Source: Rutpela maculata
Taxonomy: Eukaryota > Arthropoda > Insecta > Coleoptera > Cerambycidae
Assembly (NCBI GenBank): GCA_936432065.2
Contig: OW386285.2
Span: forward strand, 137,173,235 to 137,237,234
Direction: 5' to 3'
DNA: 64,000 nt
A program made the position numbers and the translations under genes. Shown here one piece after another: positions 1 through 11,215 of the stretch. The notes under the pieces are model-generated. The model was not told the origin of the DNA. It worked only from the letters and a program-made list of their open reading frames with translations, and did not search any database. The first letter of the stretch is position 1. The number at the start of each line of letters is the position of its first letter.

Positions 1-443
1 CTGCAGAAATCGTTGCAGATGAAGGAAGCATTGTGAAAGGTAATGCTGCTTCCAGATGCGACGTCTAAGTAATAAAATAGGTTTTCTTATCCTTGGAAGC
101 AAAATATGACGTGATGTCGCATCCGGTGTAAGCGTGGAAACCGCGAAATGTTTGAAATTTTTCTCTACCAAGGGCCTCTGCTGTGCACTAGTATATATAG
201 GCGTTTTGTCCTTATGTCAGTTAACAGTCCCAACTCTCTCGTTTTGAAGTATGTATCAAAATACATATAAATAATACTTAGACATCGGTGTCTGAAGATT
301 TCACCAATACATGTGTAGCACGATGATCGGCTATGGTTTTTTCCAGATTAAACGGCATGAGCTTCTTCTATGTAAAATTGCTTTTCTATAATCGATGTGC
401 AATGACTTTTAGAAGCAACAATCTAGATGGCTGCGAATATGTT
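1..443. other. Unassigned AT-rich sequence
   Basis: No open frame, hairpin or recognisable repeat was found here. It is the left flank of the inverted-repeat element that follows. Confidence 0.4.
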
Positions 444-1274
444 AAAATTATTTTTGTTCCAATTTAATTCATATAAAAAATATGAAAACGTCAATATTTC
501 CAATAATACACCATACAGGGTGCTGTATCATTAAAATCACATTTTTCAAAATGACTCATTTGTTTTAAATATTATGGTATGGGCCACCCGGATATTCAGA
601 AAGCTCTATTTAGTAGGGGTTAAACGGTACCAAAAGTTTCGTAATATGTAATCGTTACCGGCAGGAATGACAATTTTTCTTAAGAAATTTATTATTTATA
701 TCTAACTTCAATCAAATTTTGATCAACCCTGTATATTTTTGTTAATATTTTATGATGTGCCACCCTCCGCAAGAGACAGAATGGGCCTCTGGCTCATTCT
801 TCTTGCATATCATATCATGACAATTTTTCTTAAGAAATTTATGATTTATATCTAATTTCAATTAAATTTTGATCAACCCTGTATATTTTTGTTAATATTT
901 TATGATATTCCACCCTCCGCAGGAGACAGAATGGGCCTCTGGCTCATTCTTGTTGCATATCATAAAATATTAACACAAATATACAGGATTGATCAAAATT
1001 TAATTGAAGTTAGATATAAATCATAAATTTCTTAAGAAAAATTGTCATTACTGCTGGTGACGATTACACATTACGGAACTTTTGGTACCGTTTAACCCCT
1101 ACTAAATAGAGCTTTCCGAATATCCGGGTGGCTCATATCATAATATTTAAAACAAATGAGTCATTTTGAAAAATGTGATTTTAATGAGTTTACAGCACCC
1201 TGTATGGTGTATTATTGGACATATTGACGTTTTCGTATTTTTTATATGAACTACATTGGAACAAAAATAATTTT
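444..1274. mobile_element. Inverted-repeat (foldback) element with CAGGGTG motifs
   Basis: The left arm (about 444-768) reappears reverse-complemented at about 957-1274, with only scattered mismatches. Between the arms a ~150-bp segment is repeated in tandem (668 and 818 both begin TGACAATTTTTCTTAAG). Each arm carries ATACAGGGTG or its complement, a motif found at the ends of many insect Tc1/mariner-type MITEs. There is no coding capacity. Target duplication and exact ends could not be fixed, so the superfamily is inferred. Confidence 0.6.
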
Positions 1275-3821
1275 TCGTGCAACACTGTATAAATTGTTCA
1301 AAATAGTATAAATGTATCCAAAATGTGATCTTTATTTCAAAAATGTAAAAACATACAGGGTGGTCCATTTAGAAAAGTCTATTGGGGCCATTTCCGGTGA
1401 AACTGGAAGTGATAAATATGGCGGATACGTCTGAAAAAGTTGAAAATCTTACCTAATTTCACCATACAAAATTTCATCCCGATGTCTTTAAAAACAAGGA
1501 AGTTACAGGGGTGGCCCACTATTCTTTTACACCCGGTAGCAAAAGGATTCGCTTATATAAAATGTTATTTGCGTACAACCTGCTGCTGCGATTCATATAC
1601 TGATATATATTGCAAATTTATAAATACAATACAAGGCCACTGCATCGTAAAATTCAAATATTTCGATTGTTTCGAATTTTTATGTTAGGGGAGAGAAAAT
1701 TAAATTTGTTATCTATTTTTTGTTTTTGACTCGACTACCTATTTATTTTACCTACGATCGAAATTTGGATATACATATATACCTTTCAATACCCCGAAGC
1801 AAAACAACACCCTCAAAAGCCATCTATACCTTTGACAAAAATGGTCAGAATATTTTTATTCTAATTTAAACAGTTATGAAAAATAGCCGCTCCTAAGGGA
1901 TGAAATTTGGGATACTGCCGAAAAAATCGATTCTTATAGTATATCATAAAGTGTAGTTTCCTCTCAATGTTACCGTTTCCACTGTAGGTGAATAGTTCTG
2001 AAGGAAAACGTCCTAGGAAAAAAAATTACAGGCATATTTACTGTCATTTTGACCTAAGATATACGGTTCCGAAGTGAGTAATATTCCTTAGACTCCCACA
2101 TGATGTACTCAAACATTTTGATTAGGTATATATTGTATATAAAATTATTTCTACATTTAATTCACCGCGTGCTGAAGTTCATTTCATAACATAAGATGTA
2201 ATTTTAAAATTTCTACAAATATATACTTTTTGCAGAGTAATTCCTTCTTGTATAATTATTTCAAGAGTTCTACGAAAAAGCACTTTACAGATTAAAAATA
2301 TTTTGCAGTCAACTTAATATAAATGGAGTAGTACACTTTATCGTGTTGAAAAATGAAGGGCATTGTCAAAACAAATTTCTTATCATCTAGAGACTTGATT
2401 TTAATCAGAAAATATGAAAACATTTCAAGGAAAATGCAAATGAAATTGACTGAGAAATTACAATTTTACCACCTTCAATATGTATAACAGCCGAGGTGTA
2501 AAAAACAAACAATACGAGTGGTTCGTGACTCACTTTATTATGAGAATAAACAATGAGACTAAATTTTAATCTTGTATTCTTATAGGTATTAAATTCTCAG
2601 TTGGAATTAATACTGATATTTTTCAGGAGTGTCATTTTTGTCTTAAGCTTCAACTGAGTTATTAAATAAAATTGATTAAATATACACAACATATATATTT
2701 AAAACTCACGGTGTAGTTCTTCTTGATTTGCCAGCCTCCCATTTTGTTGATTCTTTTTTACATTAAAGCTCTGTATTCAAAGATTTGTCATCGCTAATTT
2801 TTATTTTTTTTAATTATTATTTCATACGGAAAAAAATATCTCAAACATTTCAAACCATACATTTCAAACATTTCAAATTCCGTATCTTTGCTTCAAACTT
2901 TTGTTTTCGTGGTTTAATCCTCGACGAGATTCTAGCATACACAGTGTGTCCCACTTTTCATGGTAACACCTTCGTAGCTCAGCTATTAGTCATCCAATTT
3001 CAATAAAATTTGGATCGGTATTAAAGACCTTTACTATATCTTTTTTGAGTCAAGCAAAACTTATATTTCAGTGATTAGCGTACATTTTTATTAAGAAAAA
3101 AAGGGTCGTTCGAGAAGTCATATTAGACATTTTTTTTATTGAAAAACTAATGCAGTATTATTGATCAGCATACATTAGAACTCCTATATCCAAAATTTAC
3201 CGATATTTTGATTTACGGTAATTACCTTCTAAAATTACATTTTTCAAACATTAAATAATGAATAACATGGAAACTAATTGTATTCTGAACAAAAGTCATT
3301 CTTTATTTCTACCACCTAATGTCATCGACATCTTCAAATTTGGTATATCAAGAATTATAATTTAAAAAAACACCAAAAATATTAAATATCAAATAATTAG
3401 TAATGCAGACGAATTGTTTTTCAAAAAAAAAAAGTAATTTCTCATTTTCTATTTAAAATCACTTTTTAGCACCCACTGTCATTCATGCTTTCAAATTTGG
3501 AAATCCTTAATGCACCAATAATTTACATGGCTGTTCAATGTTCTTGGTAATTTTTCAATGAAAATTCTTGGCCTATGAAATTTTAAAGAATGGAAGACAC
3601 TGGGTGGTATAATGCGATATAATTTCATCCAATATCCAATATCTAATATTTTAGGCGCTAGCTATACAGGGTGCCATTTGAAAAAAAATAAGTTGGGATT
3701 GCAGGAGGCAACACGGCTCCAGGGCTGCTATCAGGTCTTTCACGCCTTTTGCAGATTTTTTTTTATTTATATTTTTATCTTTTCAGATAACAGAGATATC
3801 GCCTGAACACAATTCTGGGAC
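1275..3821. other. Unassigned AT-rich intergenic sequence
   Basis: Isolated CAGGGTG-type motifs (about 1357 and 3667) and an ACACAGTGTGTCCCAC motif (about 2940) suggest eroded MITE ends, but I could not pair them into an element. The short open frames here have no recognisable domains. Confidence 0.35.
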
Positions 3822-3826
3822 ACCCG

Positions 3827-5129
3827 CACAGTGGGCCAGAATCCAAAAAAGCTGGCCAAAAGTCGAAAAATGGAGTAATGGTTTTGAACATTTTCACTTG
3901 GGGGTTTTTGAGGTCGCTGATTACGAATTTGGTAATAGTTTTTTCAAGAACAAAATGGCGGCTCCAATATGGCGACAAACGTTTAAGAAAAGTTAGTCAT
4001 TTCAATTGAAAATTGGTATTCGAGGGTTTCCGAGGTCGCTGATTACGAATTTGATAATAGTTTCTCCAAGAACAAAATGGCGGCACCAATATGGCAACAA
4101 ACATTTGAGAAAAGTCAATCATTTTAATTGAAAATTGGTATTCGGGCGTTTTCGAGGTCGCTGATTACGAATTTCAATTCAAATTTAAAAAATTAAATTA
4201 ACTAATTAATTTAAATTCAATTTTACATACTTTCAGGCATTTTATAAATTCCAACCAAAAAATAAATAATTTTTCAATAATTATTTTTGACATAACAAAA
4301 TGCTTTAATTTTTTTCAAAAATTGTTTGTAACACATAAATATTATAAATTGTTACGTTTAAATGGAATTTTTATGCTAAAACAACACTATAAACCAAAGT
4401 TAATGCGTCGCTGTATTTTGCACCGTGTCAGAAAAACGATCACAAAAGCAATAGTGGCTCCTAGAGACAGCAAATTTTTACATTTTTTTGCATTTTTAAA
4501 TTAAAATGGTAATTCGAAGCAGTTACCGAGCGAGGGCCCGTCGTCGCGTCGTACGTATATTTTGAATTTAAGACCTCGTACTTGACCAAATTATTACTCA
4601 TTACTTCCAAACCGGGATGAACCGGGTTCTAAATTTTGTACCATAATTTGAAAAAACTATAAGAAATCGACCAGTAAATGAATCATGCTTGGAACACGTT
4701 GCACTTTTTTTGTAGCTCAAACAAAAGGTACCCATTAATTTTTTTTTCTTTATCTTTGTAGAACCCCGTTTAACAAAATTTTATGACCGAATGTATCACA
4801 TTTCACAAGCAATAAATGTATGCAAAATAAAATACTTACTTTATAGATTATCTTCCTAAAATTTTACTATGTTTTTGTTGAAATTACACAAATTACAGGA
4901 ATATTGAATAGTACGTTTGAATGTGGCAAGCAACTATTCACAACTGTACGCTAACAGAACGTTGTGTTTCTTAGGGTGTATCAGGTAAAACTGAACAACA
5001 ATACGGTTGAAATTTGCGGTACGTAATGAACTGAACATTTCTGACTACAAAAATATTACTTTGAATACAATTAAACCTCTTTCGAATTTTGGAATTTTGG
5101 CCAGCTTTTTCGGATTCTGGCCCACTGTG
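3827..5129. mobile_element. Transib-like non-autonomous DNA transposon
   Basis: The element starts CACAGTGGGCCAGAATCC and ends with its complement. The terminal inverted repeat is ~35 bp with one or two mismatches. The flanks are ACCCG at 3822-3826 and ACCCG at 5130-5134, a 5-bp target duplication. CACAGTG termini plus a 5-bp duplication are the published hallmark of Transib elements, whose ends resemble the RAG recombination-signal heptamer. No transposase is encoded; the interior holds a 122-bp tandem repeat and AT-rich filler. The superfamily call is inferred from the ends and duplication length. Confidence 0.65.
3909..4180. repeat. 122-bp tandem repeat inside the Transib-like element
   Basis: The phrase GAGGTCGCTGATTACGAATT occurs at about 3910, 4032 and 4154, a spacing of 122 bp. 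Two units are complete and the third is partial. Each unit carries AAAATGGCGGC followed by AATATGGC. The copies differ by several substitutions. Confidence 0.8.
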
Positions 5130-5134
5130 ACCCG

Positions 5135-5891
5135 GTAGGTATATCGGACAATACTTACTATCAAAATCACAAAAAAATATTATAAAAATACTCTCCTAAT
5201 AAGTTACAATTACAATATATGACGCTGCTATTTGCACACGTTGAAATACTCGCAGTTGACAACATCATTTTATCAGTTAGGTCTAGAAGATAACGCTTCG
5301 CTTTGGCTACATCCTTAACCAATTTCTTTTATTTTGCAAAACTCTCGCCGCGGAGAAACTTAACGAAGAACTAGGCAATTAAAGCTAAGAGTGCTGGTAT
5401 CTTTCCTATACATCGTCAGCTTAATTAGTAATTGACGGAAGTCATAGTATAATGTTACAAAAGAGAAAGAAACTCGTTCGATTGATCGCGATAAAATAAA
5501 TGTTTTAATTGAGGTGAATCAGAAGTACTAGTCGATAGCATCATCATACAGGGCTCCAGTAAATTGTAAGGCCGTAATTTATCACTTTCGTAGTATGCGC
5601 TTGTGTTCCCCAAAAGTTATTATAATATACTAGGAAATACTTGAACCCATAGCCTTTTATCTCGAAAAAGGAACACTATAAACTTTAAAACAGCATAACA
5701 AATTATTTTATTGTTATGCCAAAGAGTAGCGACAGGGTGAGGTGAGGCCCACAATATTTTTGTGCAATGATTAGTCAATTTATTAATCATACTAGTAGCA
5801 TTCATATAATATCTGGCGGAAGTCTGTCTGTCTGCTTCCCTAATGAGACATGTGCCATTATAGGCCGGGAGCCCGTGTTTAAAATGGCTGA
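5135..5891. other. Unassigned sequence
   Basis: No domain, hairpin or repeat could be identified. The short open frames overlap on both strands and look like chance. Confidence 0.35.
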
Positions 5892-6272
5892 CTATCCGGC
5901 GAACTTTGAAAATATGAAAAATGGATTGTTCTTATATAAGTTAGCAATGAATGGACCGTCAGCTGGTTGGGTAGCGGTGGGGGTGGCTGTCAAAGGGTTG
6001 AAAACACGTAAAAAAATTTGAGAAAAAAAACTATCCGGCGAACGCTGAAACTTATATGAGGGGAAGATTATGTTATATAATGAAAGTAGAACATAGTCAG
6101 CTGGACGGAGGGCGGTGGATTTACCGTCAGCTGATCGATCAAACAGGTCCAAAAACATGAAAAATTAAATTATTCGGCGAACTTTAAAGTTTGGGTATAA
6201 GATAATATTTACGCTGAGATTCACGAAAAACATAGTCAGCTGCAAGTATGTGGGTGGAAAAGTCGTCAGCTG
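5892..6272. repeat. ~139-bp tandem repeat with paired GTCAGCTG boxes
   Basis: Units begin at 5892, 6031 and 6170 with TAT(C/T)CGGCGAAC or a close variant, giving a 139-bp period. Each unit contains GTCAGCTG, usually twice. Divergence between units is substantial, so the array is old. The third unit forms the left arm of a separate inverted repeat. Origin is unknown; a non-autonomous transposon or satellite remnant is possible. Confidence 0.7.
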
Positions 6273-6431
6273 GTACAGAACAGTGCCGAGTGTTGATCAC
6301 CTGTGAGGCAGCGCGCATCACCTTTCTTGCATCAGCTGACGACTTTTCCACCCACATACTTGCAGCTGACTCTGTTTATCGTTAATCTTAGTATGAATAT
6401 TATCATATACCCGAATTTCAAAGTTCGGCAT
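6177..6431. repeat. Long inverted repeat with a perfect 39-bp core
   Basis: Positions 6234-6272 and 6333-6371 are perfect reverse complements over 39 bp. The match extends outwards with mismatches to about 6177 and 6431, giving arms of ~95 bp around a ~60-bp loop. The arms are the same unit as the tandem repeat to the left, so one repeat unit has been duplicated in inverted orientation. Confidence 0.85.
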
Positions 6432-6645
6432 AAAGATTTAATTAGTAATATCGATATTGATAACTTAATGTTAGAAAACGTGCGTGCGGCACTCCCGAGT
6501 TTCTTTTTTAATTTGAATAAATATTCAATTTATTATTAATATACATTATTTTATGAGAATACAAATTAATACATTCTATATTTCAAAATTATACAGGATG
6601 ATCTGCTCAGAAAATATATTTAGTTTAGTGAAAATAAAAATAAAT

Positions 6646-7320
6646 TTATTCGGCTTCCGATAACAGATCTTCCTCATTCTCATTTTCATCCAACTCATCA
6701 CTCTCTTGATGCTCAGTGGGTGAAAGATCATTTTTCTCTTTGTCACTCGCATCTAAAAAAAATTATTATTTATAAAAAATTGATTAAGATTATAATAGGA
6801 TGAAAAGTGAAAAGCACAAATGATATAATACCTTCAGTATTTGTGGAATCTCGGATAATCATTTCCATCAAACCACTTGCAAGTTAAATTTGTTTTCCTC
6901 AAGTTGTCACCCATAGTCAAGGGATCTAATGTATATGGCACTTGTTTGTGTGCGTTGTTTCAAATCGTATACATACATACACAGTTCTTAAAACGTGCTG
7001 TACAAGTTCCGATTTCGACGGAGGCGAGAGAGATGCATCAACATTTTTGTCTGGTAACCGAAATTCGTTATCATTTTCGCTAAATTTATTCATCTTAGTG
7101 AAGGTAGCTACATGAGCATCATTGACGTTTTTTATAGCTTTACACCCATACATCGTGCAAACAAACTTCTCTATTATGTTAACGACATTATTTAGGTTCT
7201 CCCCTGGTAAATTATTCAAACTTTTAAATGCTTCAATAACACCTTTGAAATGTGAATCTTTGTTCCAAATTACCTGGATAGCCCATCGCTCTAATACCTC
7301 GATTCTCCAAGAAAGACGTT
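6646..7320 (-). pseudogene. Decayed two-exon gene, probably transposon-derived
   Basis: The minus strand shows a plausible terminal exon (6646-6752) encoding a very acidic tail that ends ENEEDLLSEAE-stop. It is separated by a 79-bp GT-AG intron (6753-6831) from an upstream exon running to about 7320. The upstream exon reads NVDASLSPPSKSELVQHVLR and then, after a frameshift near 6960, PYTLDPLTMG and WFDGNDYPRF. The pattern of a PPSK/CKxEL block followed by a tryptophan-phenylalanine-acidic block resembles an uncharacterised protein family often found next to insect transposons; this is from memory, not a search. The function is unknown. At least one frameshift breaks the frame, and the 5' end is not identified. 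Confidence 0.4.
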
Positions 7321-7339
7321 CTTAGAACCGACTCTCCGA

Positions 7340-7500
7340 CATCGTATTTTCTCGAATCCTCTCATTTTTTGGTCACATCAACCGGAGAGAGGACAATATA
7401 GAACGGCTGATAACCAGATGGGCGAAGGGGAGGCTCTCCAAAACGTTGGGTTGGTGTTGTAGAAGAACCTTACACACAGCGCCTGAAGAACGTGACACTA
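7340..7500 (+). pseudogene. LINE reverse-transcriptase C-terminal fragment
   Basis: The plus strand reads FFGHINRREDNIERLITRWA followed by a basic stretch. This matches the GHI-x-RR-x-N-x-ERL pattern near the C-terminus of RTE-type LINE polyproteins in insects. Only about 40 codons are recognisable. Nothing upstream supplies the reverse transcriptase core, so this is a short remnant. Confidence 0.4.
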
Positions 7501-7560
7501 ACTTATTTATTATGGGCGCCACGCGCGTTTCCCTTTGTTTGTGTGTGGTGTTTTTCACTT

Positions 7561-8570
7561 CCAGTCGAGTTCGATATCTCTAAGAGATGTTTGATAAACG
7601 AGAAAGGTAAAAGCTGTACCTTAGATTACTAACTGCATTCTCTCTCAATATGGCTTCACAGGCGACTTTAGCTTATTTATCTAACACTTTAATGGATCTT
7701 GTGCTTAGAGATCTCTGATTTACTTTAATAGAAAATCCCTCTCGAGCCTTCGTGAGCCGATCGATGTATTGAGTTGCAGACTTGTCGATACTGGACTCCG
7801 ATCTAAGACACAAAAGCTCTCGAGGAATAAGACTTAAAGATAATCATTCAATTAGTAAAGTGCAATAGATCGAATAATTCCATTTATTGATTAGAATCAA
7901 AAATGAATACAAACATGGTTATGCAATAGCCAATCTAAGAGAATATATATTTCAATGAATCGCCACCCGAAGTAGGGCAAGGATGAGTAAGGATTTCGGT
8001 TTCGCTACTATTTAATGAAAGCGTGCAATAGCAATCGATTCGGTAAAAAGATTCACACAACTTCCTCGGAAGTTTATGTAGGCACTTTGGTTTTGGGACT
8101 GACTGAAAATAATAGAAAAATATTTTACTTTCTCAAAATTTTGTGACACTAGTGGTTAGCTTTAAGGTTCCTTTTGGTGATTATATCATTCACAAGAACG
8201 GAGTTCAACGATATATGAGTTTAATTTGCTTTCCTGCCTCCTTTACGGCGACCTACTGGCCCCACATGTGTTCAATATAGGGGATGTGACACGACTTCGC
8301 TTTCGAGCGACTTTTTTGCAAATTATCTTTTTATTTTACTTAAGCACAAGACGGCTTTCTCTATAACTTTGCTATCTTTAAAGACCTGCATTTGATTTTG
8401 CTACCACAGTTTTATGCCGATTCTCCAACGCACTCGTCCAACTAACGAGTCGCTGGATGAATCCAAATTTGTTTTATTCGAGCCTTGTCCATTTTGGCTG
8501 ATTTTTGTCTAATAATTGCCTACAGAGGCTACGCGCCTTTGCCACAATTTTCGATTTCGCCTTTTCAGTA
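7561..8570. other. Unassigned sequence
   Basis: No domain or repeat structure recognised. CGTCG at 8571-8575 is the left target duplication of the next element. Confidence 0.35.
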
Positions 8571-8737
8571 CGTCGCACAGTGGGAAAAATATGCCCCTTT
8601 TTGGACAAAAATCTGCCGACAGTAGAGATTTCAATCAAATTAAATTTAAAAAATGGCAAATACTCTTAAGACATTGTACTTTAGAGTAGTGCTGCGGCAA
8701 AGTGGCTTTGGATTAACCTAACCTAAAAATCGCAGAT

Positions 8738-9498
8738 ATTACTTCCATATCCAGTGGAAGGCTTAGAATGTCATGAAACGTCGAGATTTTAGGTTTGAGC
8801 AAAAAAAAATGTCTGTAACTTTTTTGTGTGCACGATTACTCTGGAACCGTTTAAGCTATCGACTTGAAATTTGGTACACATATGTACTTTAACAAGATCT
8901 GGAACTAGGTCATATTTTCATCTTATTCCGTTGAATGGTTGTGGGGTAAATTGGGGTAAATGGGTGTAAATAGGTAAATCAAGCAGGTAAGAGTCCATAA
9001 AATTGGTATTTAGTATATATAAGCTAATGTCTCAAAAAAAAATTTTAGCACGCCACCCCCAATACTACCCCCAAACCATTATAAAAGGGGGTGAAAAAAA
9101 TTATTTCATCGTAGATGACCACTCGAAAGCTTATTTTAAAGAGGAAGATTAAATGATGTATTTATTAGAAATAAATTGAAATTTTTTTTGAATCCTATAC
9201 ATCCTCAAAATTTGCCAAAAAAGTCATTTTTTAAGTAACCTATAATTTTTCAAAATCCATGATGAGTCAATTCTGAGGCCAGACTCGTATTTAGCGCGAA
9301 AAATTACTTCGGAAATTGGATAATGTTAGAGTTAAAACTGAATGAAGTAAAAAAAATTGAGGCCTTTGATTCTTGTACACATACTAAATCACATTTTTTT
9401 TCACCCCCTTTTATAATGGGGTGGGAGTAGTAATGGAGGTGGCTAATGCCAAATTTTTTTTTGAGACATTAGCTTCTCTTATATATAGGTACTAAATA
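8738..9498 (+). repeat. ACTTCCAC-family dispersed repeat (copy 1, rearranged)
   Basis: Begins TACTTCCATATCCAGTGGAA and continues with the family's signature ATGTCATGAAACGTCGAGAT, GGAACCGTTTAAG and AAATTTGGTACACATA. It forms the left arm of the foldback element; about 9290-9498 is itself in reverse orientation relative to the start. Confidence 0.75.
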
Positions 9499-9667
9499 CT
9501 CCAAAACCGTTTAAGATATCGACTCGAAATTTGGTACACATAAGTATTTTAATGAGATCTGGAAGTAGATTATATTTTCATATTATTCTGTTGAAGGGTT
9601 GGGGGATAAATTGTGGTAAATGTGGGTAAATAGGTAAATCAAGCAGGTAAGAATCCATATAATTGGT

Positions 9668-10505
9668 ATTTAGTATATATAAGAGAAGCTAATGTATCAA
9701 AAAAATTTTTGGCATTAGCCACCTCCATTACTACCCCGATCCCATTATAAAAGGGGGTGAAAAAAATGTGATTAGTATGTGTAGAAGAACCAAAGGCCTC
9801 AATTTTTTTTTACTTGATTCAGTTTTAACCCTAAACATTATCCAATTTCCAAAGTATTTTTTTCGAGCTGAATCCGAATCTGGCCTCAGAATTGGCCCAT
9901 CATGTCAGGATTTTGAAATATTTTAGGTTACTTAAAAAATGACTTTTTTGGCAAATTTTGAGGTTATGTATAGGATTCAAAAAAGTTTTCAATTTATTTC
10001 TAATAAATACATCATTTAATCTTCCTCTTTAAAATAAGCTTTCGAATGGTCATCTAAGATGAAATAATTCTTTTCACCCCCTTTTATAATGGAGTGGGGG
10101 TAGTATTGGGGGTGGCTAATGCTAATTTTTTTTTTGAGACATTAGCTTCTCTTGTATATACTAAATACCAATTTTATGGACTCTTACCTGCTTGATTTAC
10201 CTATTACCCCAATTTACCCCAATTTACCCCACAACCGTTCAACGGAATAAGATGAAAATATAACCTAGTTCCAGACCTCGTTAAAATACATATGTGTACC
10301 AAATTTCAAGTCGATATCTTAAACGGTTCCAGAGTAATCGTGCGCACAAGAAGTTACAGACAGACCGACAGACATTTTTTTTGGTTAAACATAAAATCTC
10401 AACGTTTTATGACATTCTAAGCCTATTTGAACAATAAAATTTTTTAAAAAATTTTTTGTCGTTTCTATACTTCCACTGGATGTGGAAGTAATATCTGCGA
10501 TTTTT
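9668..10505 (-). repeat. ACTTCCAC-family dispersed repeat (copy 2, inverted)
   Basis: Reverse complement of the 8738-9498 copy, ending with TACTTCCACTGGATGTGGAA near 10,484-10,505. It makes the right arm of the foldback element. Confidence 0.75.
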
Positions 10506-11086
10506 AGGTTAGATTAATCCAAAGCCACTTTGCCGCAGCACTACTCTAAAGTAGAATGTCTTAAGAGTATTTGCCATTTTTTAAATTTAATTTGATTGAA
10601 ATCTCTATTGTCGGCAGATTTTTGTCCAAAAAATTACATATTTTTCCCACTCTGCGTCGCGTGGCCTCGATAAAATTTTATATTCATTCTTTAGAACTAT
10701 TTCCATAATGACTGTGTCTTTCATCATGTTTCGTGAAGTGATAAAAAAGTTAAAAATATTCAAAAATATTTTCAAAGTACACTTTTACAGTACTTCTTAA
10801 AAAGTATAATATCTTCTTTTTCTTTTCCACAAAAATATTTTTCAATTTTGGCGCACTTTCGAAAGAGTATATACTCTTATTTTCGTTACACTTTTCCATG
10901 ACCATAATATACTTTCACTCTGGCCTGGACATAAACATATTTTCCTAAGTGAAAAATTTTTTGGGCGCCACATGTTGTGCCTTACTTTTCTGTAAACGTG
11001 TATGACTCCAACTTTGATCGCCATTTGTGCCTTAAGTATGTTTAGTTATGCTCTAATTGTATTTTTAATAATTTTTCTCTTCTGGG

Positions 11087-11215
11087 ATGTTCTACAACAA
11101 TGTCACCAAAGAGCTGAAGGGAAAGAGCTTTAATGAGGCTGCGAGCCTAACGGGTAACCGCGACAGATGGCGTGATGCCGCCAGACGTACTATACAGCAA
11201 GAGGAGGCCAACTAG
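11087..11215 (+). pseudogene. LINE C-terminal fragment
   Basis: The frame reads MFYNNVTKELKGKSFNEAAS, then LTGNRDRWRD and a stop at 11213. A run of the form (A/S)xxRDxWR close to a stop is usual at the C-terminus of RTE-like LINE polyproteins in insects. The fragment is 42 codons and has no reverse-transcriptase core upstream. It lies between two inverted-repeat elements and is probably a relic. Confidence 0.4.

Larger units (their letters stand above)
8576..10654. mobile_element. Transib-like foldback element, 5-bp CGTCG duplication
   Basis: The termini are CACAGTGGGAAAAATATG (left) and, on the other strand, CAGAGTGGGAAAAATATG (right). CGTCG flanks both ends (8571-8575, 10655-10659), matching the CGNCG target preference described for Transib. 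The arms (8576-9498 and ~9668-10654) are long reverse complements of each other. Each arm has ~160 bp of element end followed by a copy of the dispersed ACTTCCAC repeat, and the loop (9499-9667) holds a third partial copy. No protein is encoded. One base of the right heptamer differs (G for C on the right end). Confidence 0.7.

Noticed and set aside
1147..1688. Open frames of 73 and 82 codons
   Set aside because: The first lies largely in the arm of an inverted-repeat element; neither has any known domain.
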